In this document: piece after piece, positions 16,914 to 27,551 of the stretch | Layout: the number at the start of each line of letters is the position of its first letter | How positions within the stretch are numbered: position 1 is the first letter of the stretch | DNA from: an uncultured bacterium | GTDB taxonomy: Bacteria > Cyanobacteriota > Vampirovibrionia > Obscuribacterales > Obscuribacteraceae | Direction: 5' to 3' | Length of the DNA stretch: 37,878 bases | NCBI GenBank assembly: GCA_913063055.1 | Contig: CAJXZK010000019.1 | Location: 1 to 37,878, forward strand | Position numbers and translations under genes: made by a program | The notes under the pieces: generated by a model | Databases searched by the model: none | The model's input: only the letters and a program-made list of their open reading frames with translations | Told to the model about the DNA's origin: nothing

Positions 16914-19118
16914 ATGGCCACAAAAAAGAATTCGCCAGCGAAAAGCACTGGTGCTGCTAACAATGAAAAGACAGAACAACTGAGCAATTTCACCTCTATA
17001 GACGATGGCGCATTTCTCACATCCAATCAAGGGCTACGCAAAAGCGATGATCAGAACACACTGAAAGCAGGGTCGCGTAGTCCTAGCCTTTTAGAAGATC
17101 ACCTGATGCGCGAGAAGCTTACTCATTTCGATCATGAGCGTATCCCAGAAAGAGTTGTTCATGCGCGCGGCACTGCAGCTCATGGATTTTTCGAAGCTTA
17201 TGATGGTGCAGCAAAATATTGCAAAGCCAACTTTCTTAAACCTGGCGTTAAAACTCCAGTCTTTACGCGCTTCTCGACAGTAGCGGGCTCGAGAGGTTCA
17301 AGCGATCTAGCTAGAGACGTGCGTGGCTTTGCCGTCAAGTTTTACACCCAAGAAGGTGTCTTTGACTTGGTTGGCAATAATATGCCAGTCTTCTTTATCC
17401 AAGACGGAATAAAATTCCCAGACCTCATTCATGCAGTAAAGCCAGAGCCACACAACGAAATTCCTCAAGCTCAATCAGCCCACGATACATTTTGGGATTT
17501 TGCCTCCTTGTCTACTGAGACTACTCACATGCTCATGTGGGTAATGTCTGACAGAGCCATTCCCCGCAGTTTAAGAATGATGGAAGGCTTCGGTGTGCAT
17601 ACTTTCCGCTTAATCGACGAGTCTGGAATCTCTCGCTTTGCCAAGCTCCATTGGAGACCAAGTATCGGCACACATTCAATATTCTGGGACGAAGCTTTGA
17701 AAATCTCAGGCAAAGACCCTGATTTTCACCGGCGGGACCTCTGGGAAGCCATCGAAAGTGGGGCATTTCCCCAGTGGGAACTAAGTGTGCAACTGATCGA
17801 AGAAAAGGACGAATTCAATTTTGATTTCGACCTGCTTGACCCAACCAAACTTGTGCCAGAAGAATTGGTGCCCCGTATACCGCTGGGCAAAATGACATTG
17901 AACCGCAACCCTGACAATTTCTTTGCTGAAACAGAACAGGTTGCCTTCTGTATCAGCCACATCGTTCCCGGCATTGATTTTAGCAATGACCCCTTACTGC
18001 AAGCACGACTATTCTCTTATCTAGATACTCAACTAAAGCGTCTAGGCGGACCCAATTTCCACGAACTGCCAATCAACAAATCGATTGCTGCAGTCAATAA
18101 CAATAGCCGCGATGGCCACATGCGGCAGACCATCAATGCTGGCAAAACTAGCTACCAACCTAACACAGTTGGGGGAGGCTGTCCTTTCCAGGCTGGCGCC
18201 GCTGATGGCGGGTTTGCCAGCTTTGCTGCCAAGGTCGAGGGCGTCAAGCTACGGGATCGTAGCGAAAGCTTCTTTGACCATTTCAGTCAAGCCTCTCTTT
18301 TTTATAATAGTCAGACAAAAGTCGAGAAAGAACATATTTCGCAGGCATTTCAGTTTGAATTGAGTCATGTAGAAACGCCTGCAATCAGAGAAAGAGTTAT
18401 CGCTGTTTTACAGCATGTCGACACAGAGCTAGCGAAATCAGTGGCTGATGGCCTCGGTATTAAGAGTCCAGTAAAAATCGAAGGCTATTTAAACCAAGCT
18501 GTACCAGCCGATGTTGACCCAAAGACCTATCAATCGACTGCCAATAGAACAAAGGCAACTGAGTCACCAGCTCTCAGCATTTTAGCTAACACTATCGCAG
18601 TTGTAGCGACGCGCAAAGTGGCCGTGTTATTGGCCGCTGGCTTCACGGAAGAGACTGTCGCGCCTCTGATCAAGCAATTGAAAGCAGCTGGAGCAGTGCC
18701 TAAAATAGTGGCACCCACAGGTGGCGAAGTCAGAAGCGATAAAGATAATGCCTTCAAGGTAGACTTCACACTGGCTTCTGTCGGTTCAGTATTATTCGAT
18801 GCAGTTTATGTTGCTGGTGGAACAAAAACTGCAACCATACTGACTAAACTTGCACCAGCAAAATTGTTTATCAACGAAGCCTACAAGCATTGCAAAGCGA
18901 TCGCGGGCTGTGATGAAGGGGCAGAGCTGATCAAGCATGCTTTAGAAAAAGCGGGGCTTGATCTAAAAAATGAAGCCATTTGCTCAGTCGAAAATGGAGT
19001 ACTTCTGGCCACGGCATCCAATGCCAAAAGCGCAGATGAATTGGCGACAAAATTCATCAAATGCATAGCTAAACATAGAACCTGGGATCGACTGCACTTC
19101 GACGAAATAGCCGTTTAG
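16914..19118 (+). CDS. katE: Clade-2 (large-subunit) monofunctional catalase with C-terminal DJ-1/PfpI-like domain
   Basis: FDHERIPERVVHARGTAAHGFFEAYD; FTRFSTVAGSRGSSDLARDVRGFAVKFYT; GNNMPVFFIQDGIKFPDLIHAVKPEP; ~730 aa with a catalase-associated C-terminal extension. Confidence 0.92.
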   Translation: MATKKNSPAKSTGAANNEKTEQLSNFTSIDDGAFLTSNQGLRKSDDQNTLKAGSRSPSLLEDHLMREKLTHFDHERIPERVVHARGTAAHGFFEAYDGAAKYCKANFLKPGVKTPVFTRFSTVAGSRGSSDLARDVRGFAVKFYTQEGVFDLVGNNMPVFFIQDGIKFPDLIHAVKPEPHNEIPQAQSAHDTFWDFASLSTETTHMLMWVMSDRAIPRSLRMMEGFGVHTFRLIDESGISRFAKLHWRPSIGTHSIFWDEALKISGKDPDFHRRDLWEAIESGAFPQWELSVQLIEEKDEFNFDFDLLDPTKLVPEELVPRIPLGKMTLNRNPDNFFAETEQVAFCISHIVPGIDFSNDPLLQARLFSYLDTQLKRLGGPNFHELPINKSIAAVNNNSRDGHMRQTINAGKTSYQPNTVGGGCPFQAGAADGGFASFAAKVEGVKLRDRSESFFDHFSQASLFYNSQTKVEKEHISQAFQFELSHVETPAIRERVIAVLQHVDTELAKSVADGLGIKSPVKIEGYLNQAVPADVDPKTYQSTANRTKATESPALSILANTIAVVATRKVAVLLAAGFTEETVAPLIKQLKAAGAVPKIVAPTGGEVRSDKDNAFKVDFTLASVGSVLFDAVYVAGGTKTATILTKLAPAKLFINEAYKHCKAIAGCDEGAELIKHALEKAGLDLKNEAICSVENGVLLATASNAKSADELATKFIKCIAKHRTWDRLHFDEIAV

Positions 19119-19148
19119 GAGCAAAAAAATACTGAGCAAGAGATTGGC

Positions 19149-21953
19149 TTAACCCGAGCGCATCATCTCAGAGTGCTCGCCCACAGCCTTTTGTTCTACC
19201 ATTTGCTTCAAAGTTGGATAATTCGTTAATTGCGGATCTTCTTTCATAATGGCAATGGCAGCATTTCGGGCTTCTTCTAAAATTTTGGCATCTTTAACAA
19301 GGTCAGCCAAAACCAAGTCTGGTAGGCCGCTTTGGCGGTAGCCTAAAAATTCACCAGGGCCACGTATTTCGAGGTCTTTCTCGGCCACAACAAAACCATC
19401 ATTAGTGATTGTCAGAATTTCTAGGCGCTCACGGGTTGCTTGTGACTTTTGCTCTGACACCAGATAGCAATAAGATTGATCCGCACCTCGACCGACCCGG
19501 CCACGAAGCTGGTGCAGTTGAGCCAATCCGAAGCGATCAGCATTTTCGATTACCATCACCGAAGCATTAGGGACATCTACGCCAACTTCAATAACTGTCG
19601 TTGAAACAAGGATATGAAACTCGCCCGAACGAAACGCATCCATTACTTCATCTTTTTCTTGAGCCTTAAGCTTGCCGTGCATCAAGCCCAGGCGCAGGTC
19701 TTTAAACTCGCCTGTGCGCAGCTTTTCATACTCAGCCGTGGCCGCTTTTGCCGCCAGGGTCTCAGATTCATCAATCAAAGGAAAAACAATATATGCCTGG
19801 CGTCCTTTTTCAATTTCCTTATGGACGGCTTCCCACATCTTGGCTTTTTGAGCTGGTTTGAGCAAGAACGTTTCTATGGGTTTACGACCAGGGGGCAATT
19901 CATCAATCTCAGAGACATCAAGATCACCGTGCATAGTCAGAGCCAAAGTACGAGGAATTGGCGTAGCAGTCATTGTCAGAAGCTCTGGGCTTTGACTCTT
20001 CGCTTTTAGGCGCGCCCGCTGTTTAACACCAAAGCGGTGCTGTTCGTCAATGACAATCAAACCAAGATTCTTAAATTCAACGTCGTCTTCTAGCAAGGCA
20101 TGGGTGCCAACAGCAATGTGAGCTTGCCCAGACAATATTTCTTGACGCACAGCGCGGCGTTCTTTCACTCCGTGCTTACCGAGTACCAGAGCGCACTTGA
20201 GACCCAGGGGGGTAACCAGGCGTTGAAACTGGCGGAAGTGTTGTTCGGCTAAGATTTCGGTTGGTGCCATCATGGCTCCCTGGAAGCCATTCTCAATTGC
20301 CACCATTAAGGCAAGCAGTGCAACAATGGTTTTTCCTGAGCCCACATCGCCCTGTACTAGCCTGTGCATTGGTTTATTTGATGCAAGATCCCGAGCGATT
20401 TCTTGAAAAATACGCTCTTGTGCTCCGGTCAATTTAAACGGCAATGATCCACGTAACTGCTCAACATAGCCATCAGGAGAGGAGGTATATTTGATTGAAA
20501 GAGCATCTTCTTGCGACTCATATTGATAGCGGCGATGTGCCATCTGCAGTTGGATGGCAAACAATTCGTCGAAGACTAACCGTCTTCGAGCCGCATCTTT
20601 GGTTTCAGGATCTTCAGGAAAATGGATATGAGTAAAAGCCTCACTCATACCAATTAAGTTGTATGTTTCTTTCAGGTGCTCTGGCAGCAAATCAGCAATA
20701 CCGCTTCCATAGGTAGCAATAGCATTATGTATAACGCTGCGCAAATGACGTAGTGATAAGCCTTCGGTCAGAGCATAGACTGGCACAAGCCTGCCAGCAT
20801 GGATACTCTGTGGCACCCCCTCAAAGCCAGCTTCGCGATCCTCTTCAATATGACCGCTGACGAGCTGCTCACCACCAGCCAAGCTAAGAATTTCCACCTC
20901 GGCGTTCTTCAGTTTAAATTTGTGCGAATAATCGTCAATCTCAACCACACCAGACGCCAGCACCTGAGCGCCTTTAGGGAATTGGCCTTTGAGTCGCTCA
21001 AGGAGGTATTTGTTACCCTTACCACCGACAAAACGAGTAACCAGCAGACTACCAGTGCCATCAGAAATGACCACATTTAAAATTGACATATTGCCGCGCT
21101 TTGATTGATAAGCGCCAACCGAGCGAATTGTACCGAAGATACTAACTTCTTCGCCCACTGTCAGGTCTTTGATAAACTCGCGATTTTGAAAATCGAGGTG
21201 CCGCCGCGGGTAGTGGCGCAACAATTGATCAACGGTTGTGATACCCAGATTAGAGAGCAACAGCGCGAGCTTAGGACCAACACCTTTGACAAATTGAACT
21301 GGAATTTCGCAAGGATGCTTGCCCACCAATTTCTGACCCGCCTGCTGATGGGCCAGACTAGTGACTGGGGTGCTGACTGGGGCACGTCCAGCCGGGCTAG
21401 ACGATGATTTACCAACAGCCGCCTGACCCTGGGGGGCTTTGCTTATTGGTTTACTACCTGACTTACTGGTTGAACTACTAGTCGATTTACCAGTTGAACT
21501 ACTAGTTGAATTACCGGCGGCGGACTTGCTTACAGCAGAACCAGAGGAAAAATCGCTTGAACGAAAAGAGCCCGGGGCCGCTGTGCCCGGGCTGCGCGCG
21601 TAAGCACTGGGCTCACGAGCAGCATCAGAAGCAGACAACGACTGGTCGTTTGGCACACCATCAACGTTGTCCCAGTAAGGTGCAATTAGTTCCTCTGCCC
21701 GTCGAACAATTGAAATACGGGTAGAAACATCAACATTAGGATACTGACGAAACAAACTGCGCACAGTCACCCAGATGGTGTCATAGGGGAAGCGTCGCAC
21801 GAGACGATCAGCCGTAGCCCTCATAAATTGAGAGAAGGTCGAGCGCTTACCTTGAAAATCAGCATAGCGAGCTTTGCGCTCCACGGCAATGGCAAGGCGC
21901 AAACCCTTAAGTTCAGCTTCTTTTGTAGGCCGAGTTCCGACTATATTCGCCAC
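19149..21953 (-). CDS. recG: ATP-dependent DNA helicase RecG with long N-terminal extension
   Basis: VQGDVGSGKTIVALLAL; MMAPTEILAEQHF; IDEQHRFGVKQR; TMTATPIPRTLALTMHGDLDVS; STTVIEVGVDVPNASVMVIENADRFGLAQLHQLRGRVGRG. Confidence 0.95.
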   Translation of the reverse strand: MANIVGTRPTKEAELKGLRLAIAVERKARYADFQGKRSTFSQFMRATADRLVRRFPYDTIWVTVRSLFRQYPNVDVSTRISIVRRAEELIAPYWDNVDGVPNDQSLSASDAAREPSAYARSPGTAAPGSFRSSDFSSGSAVSKSAAGNSTSSSTGKSTSSSTSKSGSKPISKAPQGQAAVGKSSSSPAGRAPVSTPVTSLAHQQAGQKLVGKHPCEIPVQFVKGVGPKLALLLSNLGITTVDQLLRHYPRRHLDFQNREFIKDLTVGEEVSIFGTIRSVGAYQSKRGNMSILNVVISDGTGSLLVTRFVGGKGNKYLLERLKGQFPKGAQVLASGVVEIDDYSHKFKLKNAEVEILSLAGGEQLVSGHIEEDREAGFEGVPQSIHAGRLVPVYALTEGLSLRHLRSVIHNAIATYGSGIADLLPEHLKETYNLIGMSEAFTHIHFPEDPETKDAARRRLVFDELFAIQLQMAHRRYQYESQEDALSIKYTSSPDGYVEQLRGSLPFKLTGAQERIFQEIARDLASNKPMHRLVQGDVGSGKTIVALLALMVAIENGFQGAMMAPTEILAEQHFRQFQRLVTPLGLKCALVLGKHGVKERRAVRQEILSGQAHIAVGTHALLEDDVEFKNLGLIVIDEQHRFGVKQRARLKAKSQSPELLTMTATPIPRTLALTMHGDLDVSEIDELPPGRKPIETFLLKPAQKAKMWEAVHKEIEKGRQAYIVFPLIDESETLAAKAATAEYEKLRTGEFKDLRLGLMHGKLKAQEKDEVMDAFRSGEFHILVSTTVIEVGVDVPNASVMVIENADRFGLAQLHQLRGRVGRGADQSYCYLVSEQKSQATRERLEILTITNDGFVVAEKDLEIRGPGEFLGYRQSGLPDLVLADLVKDAKILEEARNAAIAIMKEDPQLTNYPTLKQMVEQKAVGEHSEMMRSG
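21463..21515. repeat. 24-bp tandem repeat, about 2.2 units, within the recG 5' coding region
   Basis: TTACTGGTTGAACTACTAGTCGAT / TTACCAGTTGAACTACTAGTTGAA / TTACC; encodes Ser/Thr-rich STSSSTGK-type octapeptides. Confidence 0.85.
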
Positions 21954-22017
21954 AGATTAATTGCCACAGATAACTTCTTGCCTCTGAAGCAAATTCTACT
22001 TCAGAAAGCAGCCAAGG

Positions 22018-22596
22018 TTACTGTAAGCGGTTGAGAATTAGCTTTGAAATCGCTTTGAGAGTAGCGAATACACCTAAGCCTTCAGAAGCAACAGCTTCGA
22101 AACTTGGTACGCCACGGATATTCATATCTTTTTCTAAGCGTTCAATCGGCATGGCATTGGCCAAGTCGCGCTTGTTGTATTGCAAGACCCAAGGAATGCT
22201 ATCGAGGGTAAGGCCATATTCAGCCAAGTTCTCAACCATGTTCTGGAGAGACTCAACGTTGTCCTTAGCTCTCATGACATCGGAGTCGCCTACGAAAATA
22301 ATGCCATCAACGCCGTTCAAAATAAGTTTACGGCTGGCGTTGTACTCAACTTGGCCGGGAACGGTGTAAAGAGAAAATCTAGTTTTAAAACCTTGTACGC
22401 TGCCCAAATCGAGGGGCAAGAAGTCAAAGAAGAGCGTTCTTTCAGTTTCGGTAGCGAGACTGATCAATTCGCCTCTAGTAGTAGGGGCCAGTTGGCTGTG
22501 GATATACTTCAAGTTCGTTGTCTTGCCACCAAGGCCGGTGCCATAATAAACGATTTTGCAGTTAATCTCTCGAGCTGCGTAGTTTACGAGTGCCAT
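22018..22596 (-). CDS. mglA: MglA-like small Ras-type GTPase
   Basis: [67 protein letters not shown]. Confidence 0.88.
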   Translation of the reverse strand: MALVNYAAREINCKIVYYGTGLGGKTTNLKYIHSQLAPTTRGELISLATETERTLFFDFLPLDLGSVQGFKTRFSLYTVPGQVEYNASRKLILNGVDGIIFVGDSDVMRAKDNVESLQNMVENLAEYGLTLDSIPWVLQYNKRDLANAMPIERLEKDMNIRGVPSFEAVASEGLGVFATLKAISKLILNRLQ

Positions 22597-23031
22597 TACC
22601 TGTTTCCTGCTTCCCCTTGCCGTCTGGCTCGGTCAATTTGAGCCTTGGCTCTCTCATACCCATCAGCCACTTATTTTCAAGCGCCTTTGAGTAAACACTG
22701 AAATTTGATAAGACCTTACACAATACTGTACTGACTGAAGATACTAAATCATTACTAAAAAGTACCCTAAATCGGCAAACTAAACCAATCTTGTAAACCG
22801 GCTTTTGTGTAGTTCGAGTAAAGGATAGGACATAACTGATTGATCTTCATCGCTTGGCAACTTCGATTAATCAGTCTGATAACACTGTAGTACAGCGCTC
22901 TCACAGTAAGCCTATCATGATTTTTAGCGCAGGTAAGATCTCCGGCAACTATCTATAACAGAATGTACCCATTCATCCTGAACTATTACAAACTTAGCAT
23001 TTGGAGGGTTGACCATATATTCAACGTGGTA

Positions 23032-23044
23032 CAGGTGCTACAAT
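23032..23044 (+). promoter_or_regulatory. Possible extended -10 promoter element upstream of rpmB
   Basis: GTGCTACAAT reads TGnTAnAAT (TGCTACAAT). The nearest TTGACC (23009-23014) is spaced too far for a classic -35. Confidence 0.3.
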
Positions 23045-23131
23045 TCCTCCTTTGCTTGTGTTCTTGAATCTACCGGGCCTCAAGGGGCTGTACGGCAGAT
23101 TTCGCGACTGAATTAAGACGGGAATTATTTT

Positions 23132-23335
23132 ATGGCTAAGCGTTGTGACGTATGCGGCAAAGGACCCCAGACCGGTGTTCAATACACCTTCTTGCGTTCG
23201 CACTGGAACCCGCACGGTAAGAGACGTTGGCTGCCAAACCTCCAACCTTTCAAGGCCTTGGTAGGCAAGACTGTTAAGCGCATGAAAGTGTGCACATCTT
23301 GCATCAAAGCCGGCAAAGTTAAGAGAGCAGTCTAA
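23132..23335 (+). CDS. rpmB: 50S ribosomal protein L28
   Basis: MAKRCDVCGKGPQTGVQ...HGKRRWLPNLQ...KRMKVCTSCIKAGKV; Cys-containing form. Confidence 0.93.
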   Translation: MAKRCDVCGKGPQTGVQYTFLRSHWNPHGKRRWLPNLQPFKALVGKTVKRMKVCTSCIKAGKVKRAV

Positions 23336-23357
23336 CTACTCAGTATCCATTTGATTT

Positions 23358-23392
23358 AACTAGCTTTCCCTCGGGGGAGCTAGTTTTGTCTT
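23358..23392 (+). terminator. Intrinsic terminator downstream of rpmB
   Basis: AACTAGCTTTCC-CTCG-GGGGAGCTAGTT followed by TTGTCTT; 12-bp stem including two G-U pairs. Confidence 0.85.
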
Positions 23393-23420
23393 GCTATATC
23401 TAGTGATTTAAAATCTCGGC

Positions 23421-24296
23421 TTAGCTCTCGCGGGCCAAATCTAACAAGCCTTCTTTCTCGACAAGATAGAGCTCATTGCAGAACTGACAGCGACCTTCCG
23501 CCTGCCCGTCTTCTTCTGCCATAGAAATAATTTCGCTGCTGGGCAATACCTTCAGGGCCTCAACAAAACGCTCGCGTGAGCACTTGCAGACAAATGATAA
23601 AGGCTTCACATCGGTCAATGGCGTAATTTCAAAGCCGGTGAGGATACGCTGCAAAATTTCTTCGAGAGTCATGCCTCTCTTCATCAAAAAGGTGAAAGTG
23701 CCAAAAGTAGAGATATTGTTCTCAATCCGGCAAATAGTTTCTTCAGTATGGTCTGGCAAAAGTTGAATTATCAGACCGCCAGCCGCTTCCACTCCGTTTT
23801 TACTGAGATGGGTACCAACCACAACTAGCGACCCAGTCTGGTCTGAATTGACCAAGAAATGGTTTACGTCTTCACCCACTTCACCAGAAGCAAGCTCAAC
23901 AGTGGAGGTATGAGGCTGACCAAAACCAGGATCAATTGTCACGTGGAGATAACCGGTAGAGCCAATGGCCGAACCCACGTCAAAATTGCCTAATGAGTTA
24001 AGAGGAAGTTCAATATCTGGGTGCTCAACAAAACCGCGGACAGTGCCTCGGGGCGATGCATCAACCATGACTTTGCCGAGGGGGCCATTGCCCTGAAACT
24101 TAAGAGCGACCTGACCATCTTTGGCCAAGATTTGTGAAAGCAGTACACCGGCAGTGAGAGCGCGGCCCAAGGCAGCAGCGGCTGTAAATGATAGGTTGTG
24201 CCTTAAGCGAGCATCTTCGGAGAGATGAGTCGTAGTAGCAATAACGGCACGCAGTGTGCCATCTGACGATATTGCTTTTAGTACGCCATCTTTCAT
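23421..24296 (-). CDS. hslO: Redox-regulated chaperone Hsp33
   Basis: C-terminal CKC...CQFC zinc motif; GPLGKVMVDASPRGTVRGFVEHP. Confidence 0.92.
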   Translation of the reverse strand: MKDGVLKAISSDGTLRAVIATTTHLSEDARLRHNLSFTAAAALGRALTAGVLLSQILAKDGQVALKFQGNGPLGKVMVDASPRGTVRGFVEHPDIELPLNSLGNFDVGSAIGSTGYLHVTIDPGFGQPHTSTVELASGEVGEDVNHFLVNSDQTGSLVVVGTHLSKNGVEAAGGLIIQLLPDHTEETICRIENNISTFGTFTFLMKRGMTLEEILQRILTGFEITPLTDVKPLSFVCKCSRERFVEALKVLPSSEIISMAEEDGQAEGRCQFCNELYLVEKEGLLDLARES

Positions 24297-24385
24297 CTAA
24301 ATCTCGTTGAATTCTGCGCCCATAGTTTTTGCAGATCTCTCAAACTAAGCCCTTATTAGCATATTACAAAAATTAAAGAGTTTTG

Positions 24386-25297
24386 TCACCACTGCCATCC
24401 AGAACTAGTCAGCACTCTAGGCCGTCCGCCCAGATCGCTCCAAAGTTGAAGCTCGCCCCAACCAGCCAATTCAAATAACTCTTTGACCGCATCGGCCTGA
24501 CCATCACCAAACTCAACTATTAGCGCCGCATGAGCGGTGGCTTCCAGGCTCGGCAGATGCTTAGCGAAATTGCGATAGAAGCCCATTCCATCAGGACCTC
24601 CGCCGACCAGGGCCAAGCGTGGCTCATGGGCAATCACTTCTGGTGCGAGAGTAGAGGCAACGGCCAGGGGAACATAGGGAGGATTGGAGAGAATGAGATC
24701 AAAGTGTTTGCTCGAGCCGAGCTTGGCCAAGCCCTCTAGGTAGTCTTCTTCAATTAAAGTAAGACGCTCAGCCACACCGTGGCAAATCGCATTGATGCGA
24801 CAGAAATGGGCTGCCTGCGGAGAAATTTCAAATGCAGTTGCTACTAATTGGGGAAATTGCTTGAGCAAACTAATTACGATAGCCCCCGAACCAGCCCCCA
24901 CTTCAAGTAAACTGACCGGGCTCTTGCTCTTGATATAATCGCCAGCCGCCACGACCAGAGTTTCGGTATCGGCCCGAGGAATCAAAACCCCTGGTCCCAC
25001 AGCAAACTTAAGCCCGCAGAAATATGTCTCACCTAATACATACTGCAAAGGCACCCGTCGGCGCCTTTGCTCTAGTATTTCAGCCAGGGTACCAGCGTGC
25101 GCAACTGACAAGACCGCCTTGGCATTAAGCAAAAGCTCATGGGCGGCCATTTTAGTCACGTGCTGTAGAGCAAGTTCAGCCTCTCGGCGAGCTTCTTCTC
25201 GCTCAATACCCAAGTCAACTAGAGCCGTGACAAAATGAGCGCGGGCCGCTTCATAACTGCAGTTAGGGGGCCAATTGTCAGGCCCAATATTATCCAA
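24386..25297 (-). CDS. prmC: Peptide chain release factor N5-glutamine methyltransferase
   Basis: VLIPRADTETL; LLEVGAGSGAI; DLILSNPPYVP; next to prfA. Confidence 0.92.
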   Translation of the reverse strand: MDNIGPDNWPPNCSYEAARAHFVTALVDLGIEREEARREAELALQHVTKMAAHELLLNAKAVLSVAHAGTLAEILEQRRRRVPLQYVLGETYFCGLKFAVGPGVLIPRADTETLVVAAGDYIKSKSPVSLLEVGAGSGAIVISLLKQFPQLVATAFEISPQAAHFCRINAICHGVAERLTLIEEDYLEGLAKLGSSKHFDLILSNPPYVPLAVASTLAPEVIAHEPRLALVGGGPDGMGFYRNFAKHLPSLEATAHAALIVEFGDGQADAVKELFELAGWGELQLWSDLGGRPRVLTSSGWQW

Positions 25298-25299
25298 AC

Positions 25300-26391
25300 C
25301 TAGTTAAGTTCGTCGTCGCGCAGCTGCTCGCGCATCAGCTCTTGCTGATGAGAAAGAATACTCGCTTCGATGAGCTTGTCTAAATCGCCTTCCAGAACCG
25401 GTTGCAATGAGAAGTTTTGATTGAGACGATGGTCAGTGACACGATTGTCTTTAAAGTTATAAGTGCGAATTTTCTCTGAGCGTTCGCCAGTGCCAACCTG
25501 CGATTTACGCTGATCGTAAATCTCTTTGTTTTGCTCATCAAGCTTGATCTTGTGGAGCTTGGCCCGCAAAATCTGCTTGCCCCGCTCTTTGTTTTGCAGC
25601 TGACTACGCTCCTCGGAGCAGGCCACGAAAATACCTGACGGCTTGTGGACGATGCGCACAGCCGTTTCTACTTTGTTAACGTTCTGTCCGCCAGCGCCGC
25701 CTGACCGCATTGTTGTGATTTCTAGATCACGCTCATCTAATTCAAATTCGACTTCTTCTACTTCAGGCATAACAGCTACAGTGGCTGTGGATGTATGCAC
25801 ACGCCCCTGGGCCTCGGTAGCAGGAACACGCTGCACCCGGTGCACTCCTGATTCAAACTTGAACTTGCTGTAGGCGCCGTCGCCTTTAAAAGCAACTATT
25901 ACTTCTTTGTAGCCGCCCAGTTCGCCCTCGCTGGCGCTAGCAATCTCAGGCTTAAAGCCAACTTTATCGGCGTATCTCAAATACATGCGCAACAGATCGC
26001 CAGCAAAAATCGAAGCCTCATCGCCACCGGTGCCGGCGCGAATTTCAAGCATGATGTTCTTGTCGTCATTAGGATCTTTGGGCAAGAGCAAGACTTTCAG
26101 TTGTTCGGTCAGATCAATGTGCTTGGCTTTCAGTGTCTCCACTTCAGCTTCAACCATCTCGCGCATTTCTTTTTCAGTTTCGCCGCGCAAAATCTCTTGT
26201 GCTTCAGCAATTTCTTTTTCAGTATCTTGCCACTGATGAAACACTTCCACGGTGCCGTGGAGTTGGTGACGCAATTTGGCTAAGCGCTGATAGTTCTCCT
26301 GATCATTGACAATGTCTGGATCGGAGAGCTTTGACTCTAGCTCTTGAAAGGTGTACTCAATTTCTTTGAGTTTTTCGACAAAATGCTCCAT
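25300..26391 (-). CDS. prfA: Peptide chain release factor 1
   Basis: GGQ motif [41 protein letters not shown] (PxT-type RF1). Confidence 0.95.
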   Translation of the reverse strand: MEHFVEKLKEIEYTFQELESKLSDPDIVNDQENYQRLAKLRHQLHGTVEVFHQWQDTEKEIAEAQEILRGETEKEMREMVEAEVETLKAKHIDLTEQLKVLLLPKDPNDDKNIMLEIRAGTGGDEASIFAGDLLRMYLRYADKVGFKPEIASASEGELGGYKEVIVAFKGDGAYSKFKFESGVHRVQRVPATEAQGRVHTSTATVAVMPEVEEVEFELDERDLEITTMRSGGAGGQNVNKVETAVRIVHKPSGIFVACSEERSQLQNKERGKQILRAKLHKIKLDEQNKEIYDQRKSQVGTGERSEKIRTYNFKDNRVTDHRLNQNFSLQPVLEGDLDKLIEASILSHQQELMREQLRDDELN

Positions 26392-26453
26392 AGCACCCTT
26401 CTAGGCTGACGCTAACTTACTAATTATCGTTCTGCCGCTAAGCAATTAAAAAT

Positions 26454-26540
26454 CGGAGAGGGAGGGATTCGAACCCTCGCTGCGTTTTAGCGCAGACAGT
26501 CTTTCCAGGACTGCACAATCGACCACTCTGACACCTCTCC
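26454..26540 (-). tRNA. tRNA-Ser(GGA)
   Basis: Minus strand GGAGAGGTGTCAGAGTGGTCGATTGTGCAGTCCTGGAAAGACTGTCTGCGCTAAAACGCAGCGAGGGTTCGAATCCCTCCCTCTCCG; 7-bp acceptor stem, anticodon loop CTGGAAA (GGA), long variable arm, discriminator G; CCA not encoded. Confidence 0.97.
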
Positions 26541-26610
26541 AAATGGCCGTGCCAATTATAATACGGCCGGGTTTCCATGACCCCGCTCTGAAGCAGATTG
26601 GTACTTAACT

Positions 26611-27429
26611 CTAAGAAGTCTTAACTAATTGACTCTTCAAACGCTTAGCTCCGCCCTTAATGAGAGGCAAGAAATCTTCGGCTTTTAGGCTGGCACCGCC
26701 AACAAGGGCGCCATCGATGTGCTCTTGTTCCATTTGCTCATCAATAGTAGAGGCCTTAACAGAGCCGCCATAAAGAATTGAAACACCCGCACCAATATTA
26801 GTTCCACTATATAAACTATCGATTTCAGCCCGAATCAAACCACAAACTCGGTTAGCTTCTGGAGTCTCACAAGTCTTGCCGGTACCAATTGCCCAAACCG
26901 GCTCATAGGCCACCACTACCTTGGCGGCATCACTAGCTGCGATTCCGGCCAAACCTTTTACTACTTGTTCTTTTACAACTGAGTCAGTAAGCCCTTGTTC
27001 TCTTTGCTCAAGCAATTCGCCCACACACATAACTGGAACTAAACCATGTGCTAGAGCCGCTTTTACTTTCAAGTTAACTGACTCATTGGTTTCGCCAAAA
27101 AATTGTCTTCTTTCGGAATGACCAATCAATACATATTGCACAGCCATGGCTGTCAACATCGGTGGCGCTATCTCACCGGTAAATGCACCGCTATCGCGGT
27201 AATCCATGTTCTGAGCGCCCACCTTGCAAGGACTACCCTTAACTTGGTTTAAGACCTCTGACAGACAAACGAAGGTTGGACATAAGACTATTTCAGGAAG
27301 TGCCTCACCTTTAAATTGAGACGCCACCCCCTCGACAATTGCTTTAGCCAGACTAGTAGCCTCAGCTGGGGTCTTATTCATCTTCCAGTTGCCAGCAATT
27401 ATTGTCTTACGGCCACCCTGACTACTCAT
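26611..27429 (-). CDS. tpiA: Triosephosphate isomerase
   Basis: AGNWKMNKT; LIGHSERRQFFGE; VVAYEPVWAIGTG; ILYGGSVKASTI. Confidence 0.96.
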   Translation of the reverse strand: MSSQGGRKTIIAGNWKMNKTPAEATSLAKAIVEGVASQFKGEALPEIVLCPTFVCLSEVLNQVKGSPCKVGAQNMDYRDSGAFTGEIAPPMLTAMAVQYVLIGHSERRQFFGETNESVNLKVKAALAHGLVPVMCVGELLEQREQGLTDSVVKEQVVKGLAGIAASDAAKVVVAYEPVWAIGTGKTCETPEANRVCGLIRAEIDSLYSGTNIGAGVSILYGGSVKASTIDEQMEQEHIDGALVGGASLKAEDFLPLIKGGAKRLKSQLVKTS

Positions 27430-27551
27430 AGATTATTCTCCTCGCTGACCTTATAGATCATTAGAAACAGATGATTCATTCTACATGCCAATCAACTAGA
27501 ATCACTTATTAGTCAAGCATATTGAAGGCGATTACACTGAAGGCGATTACT

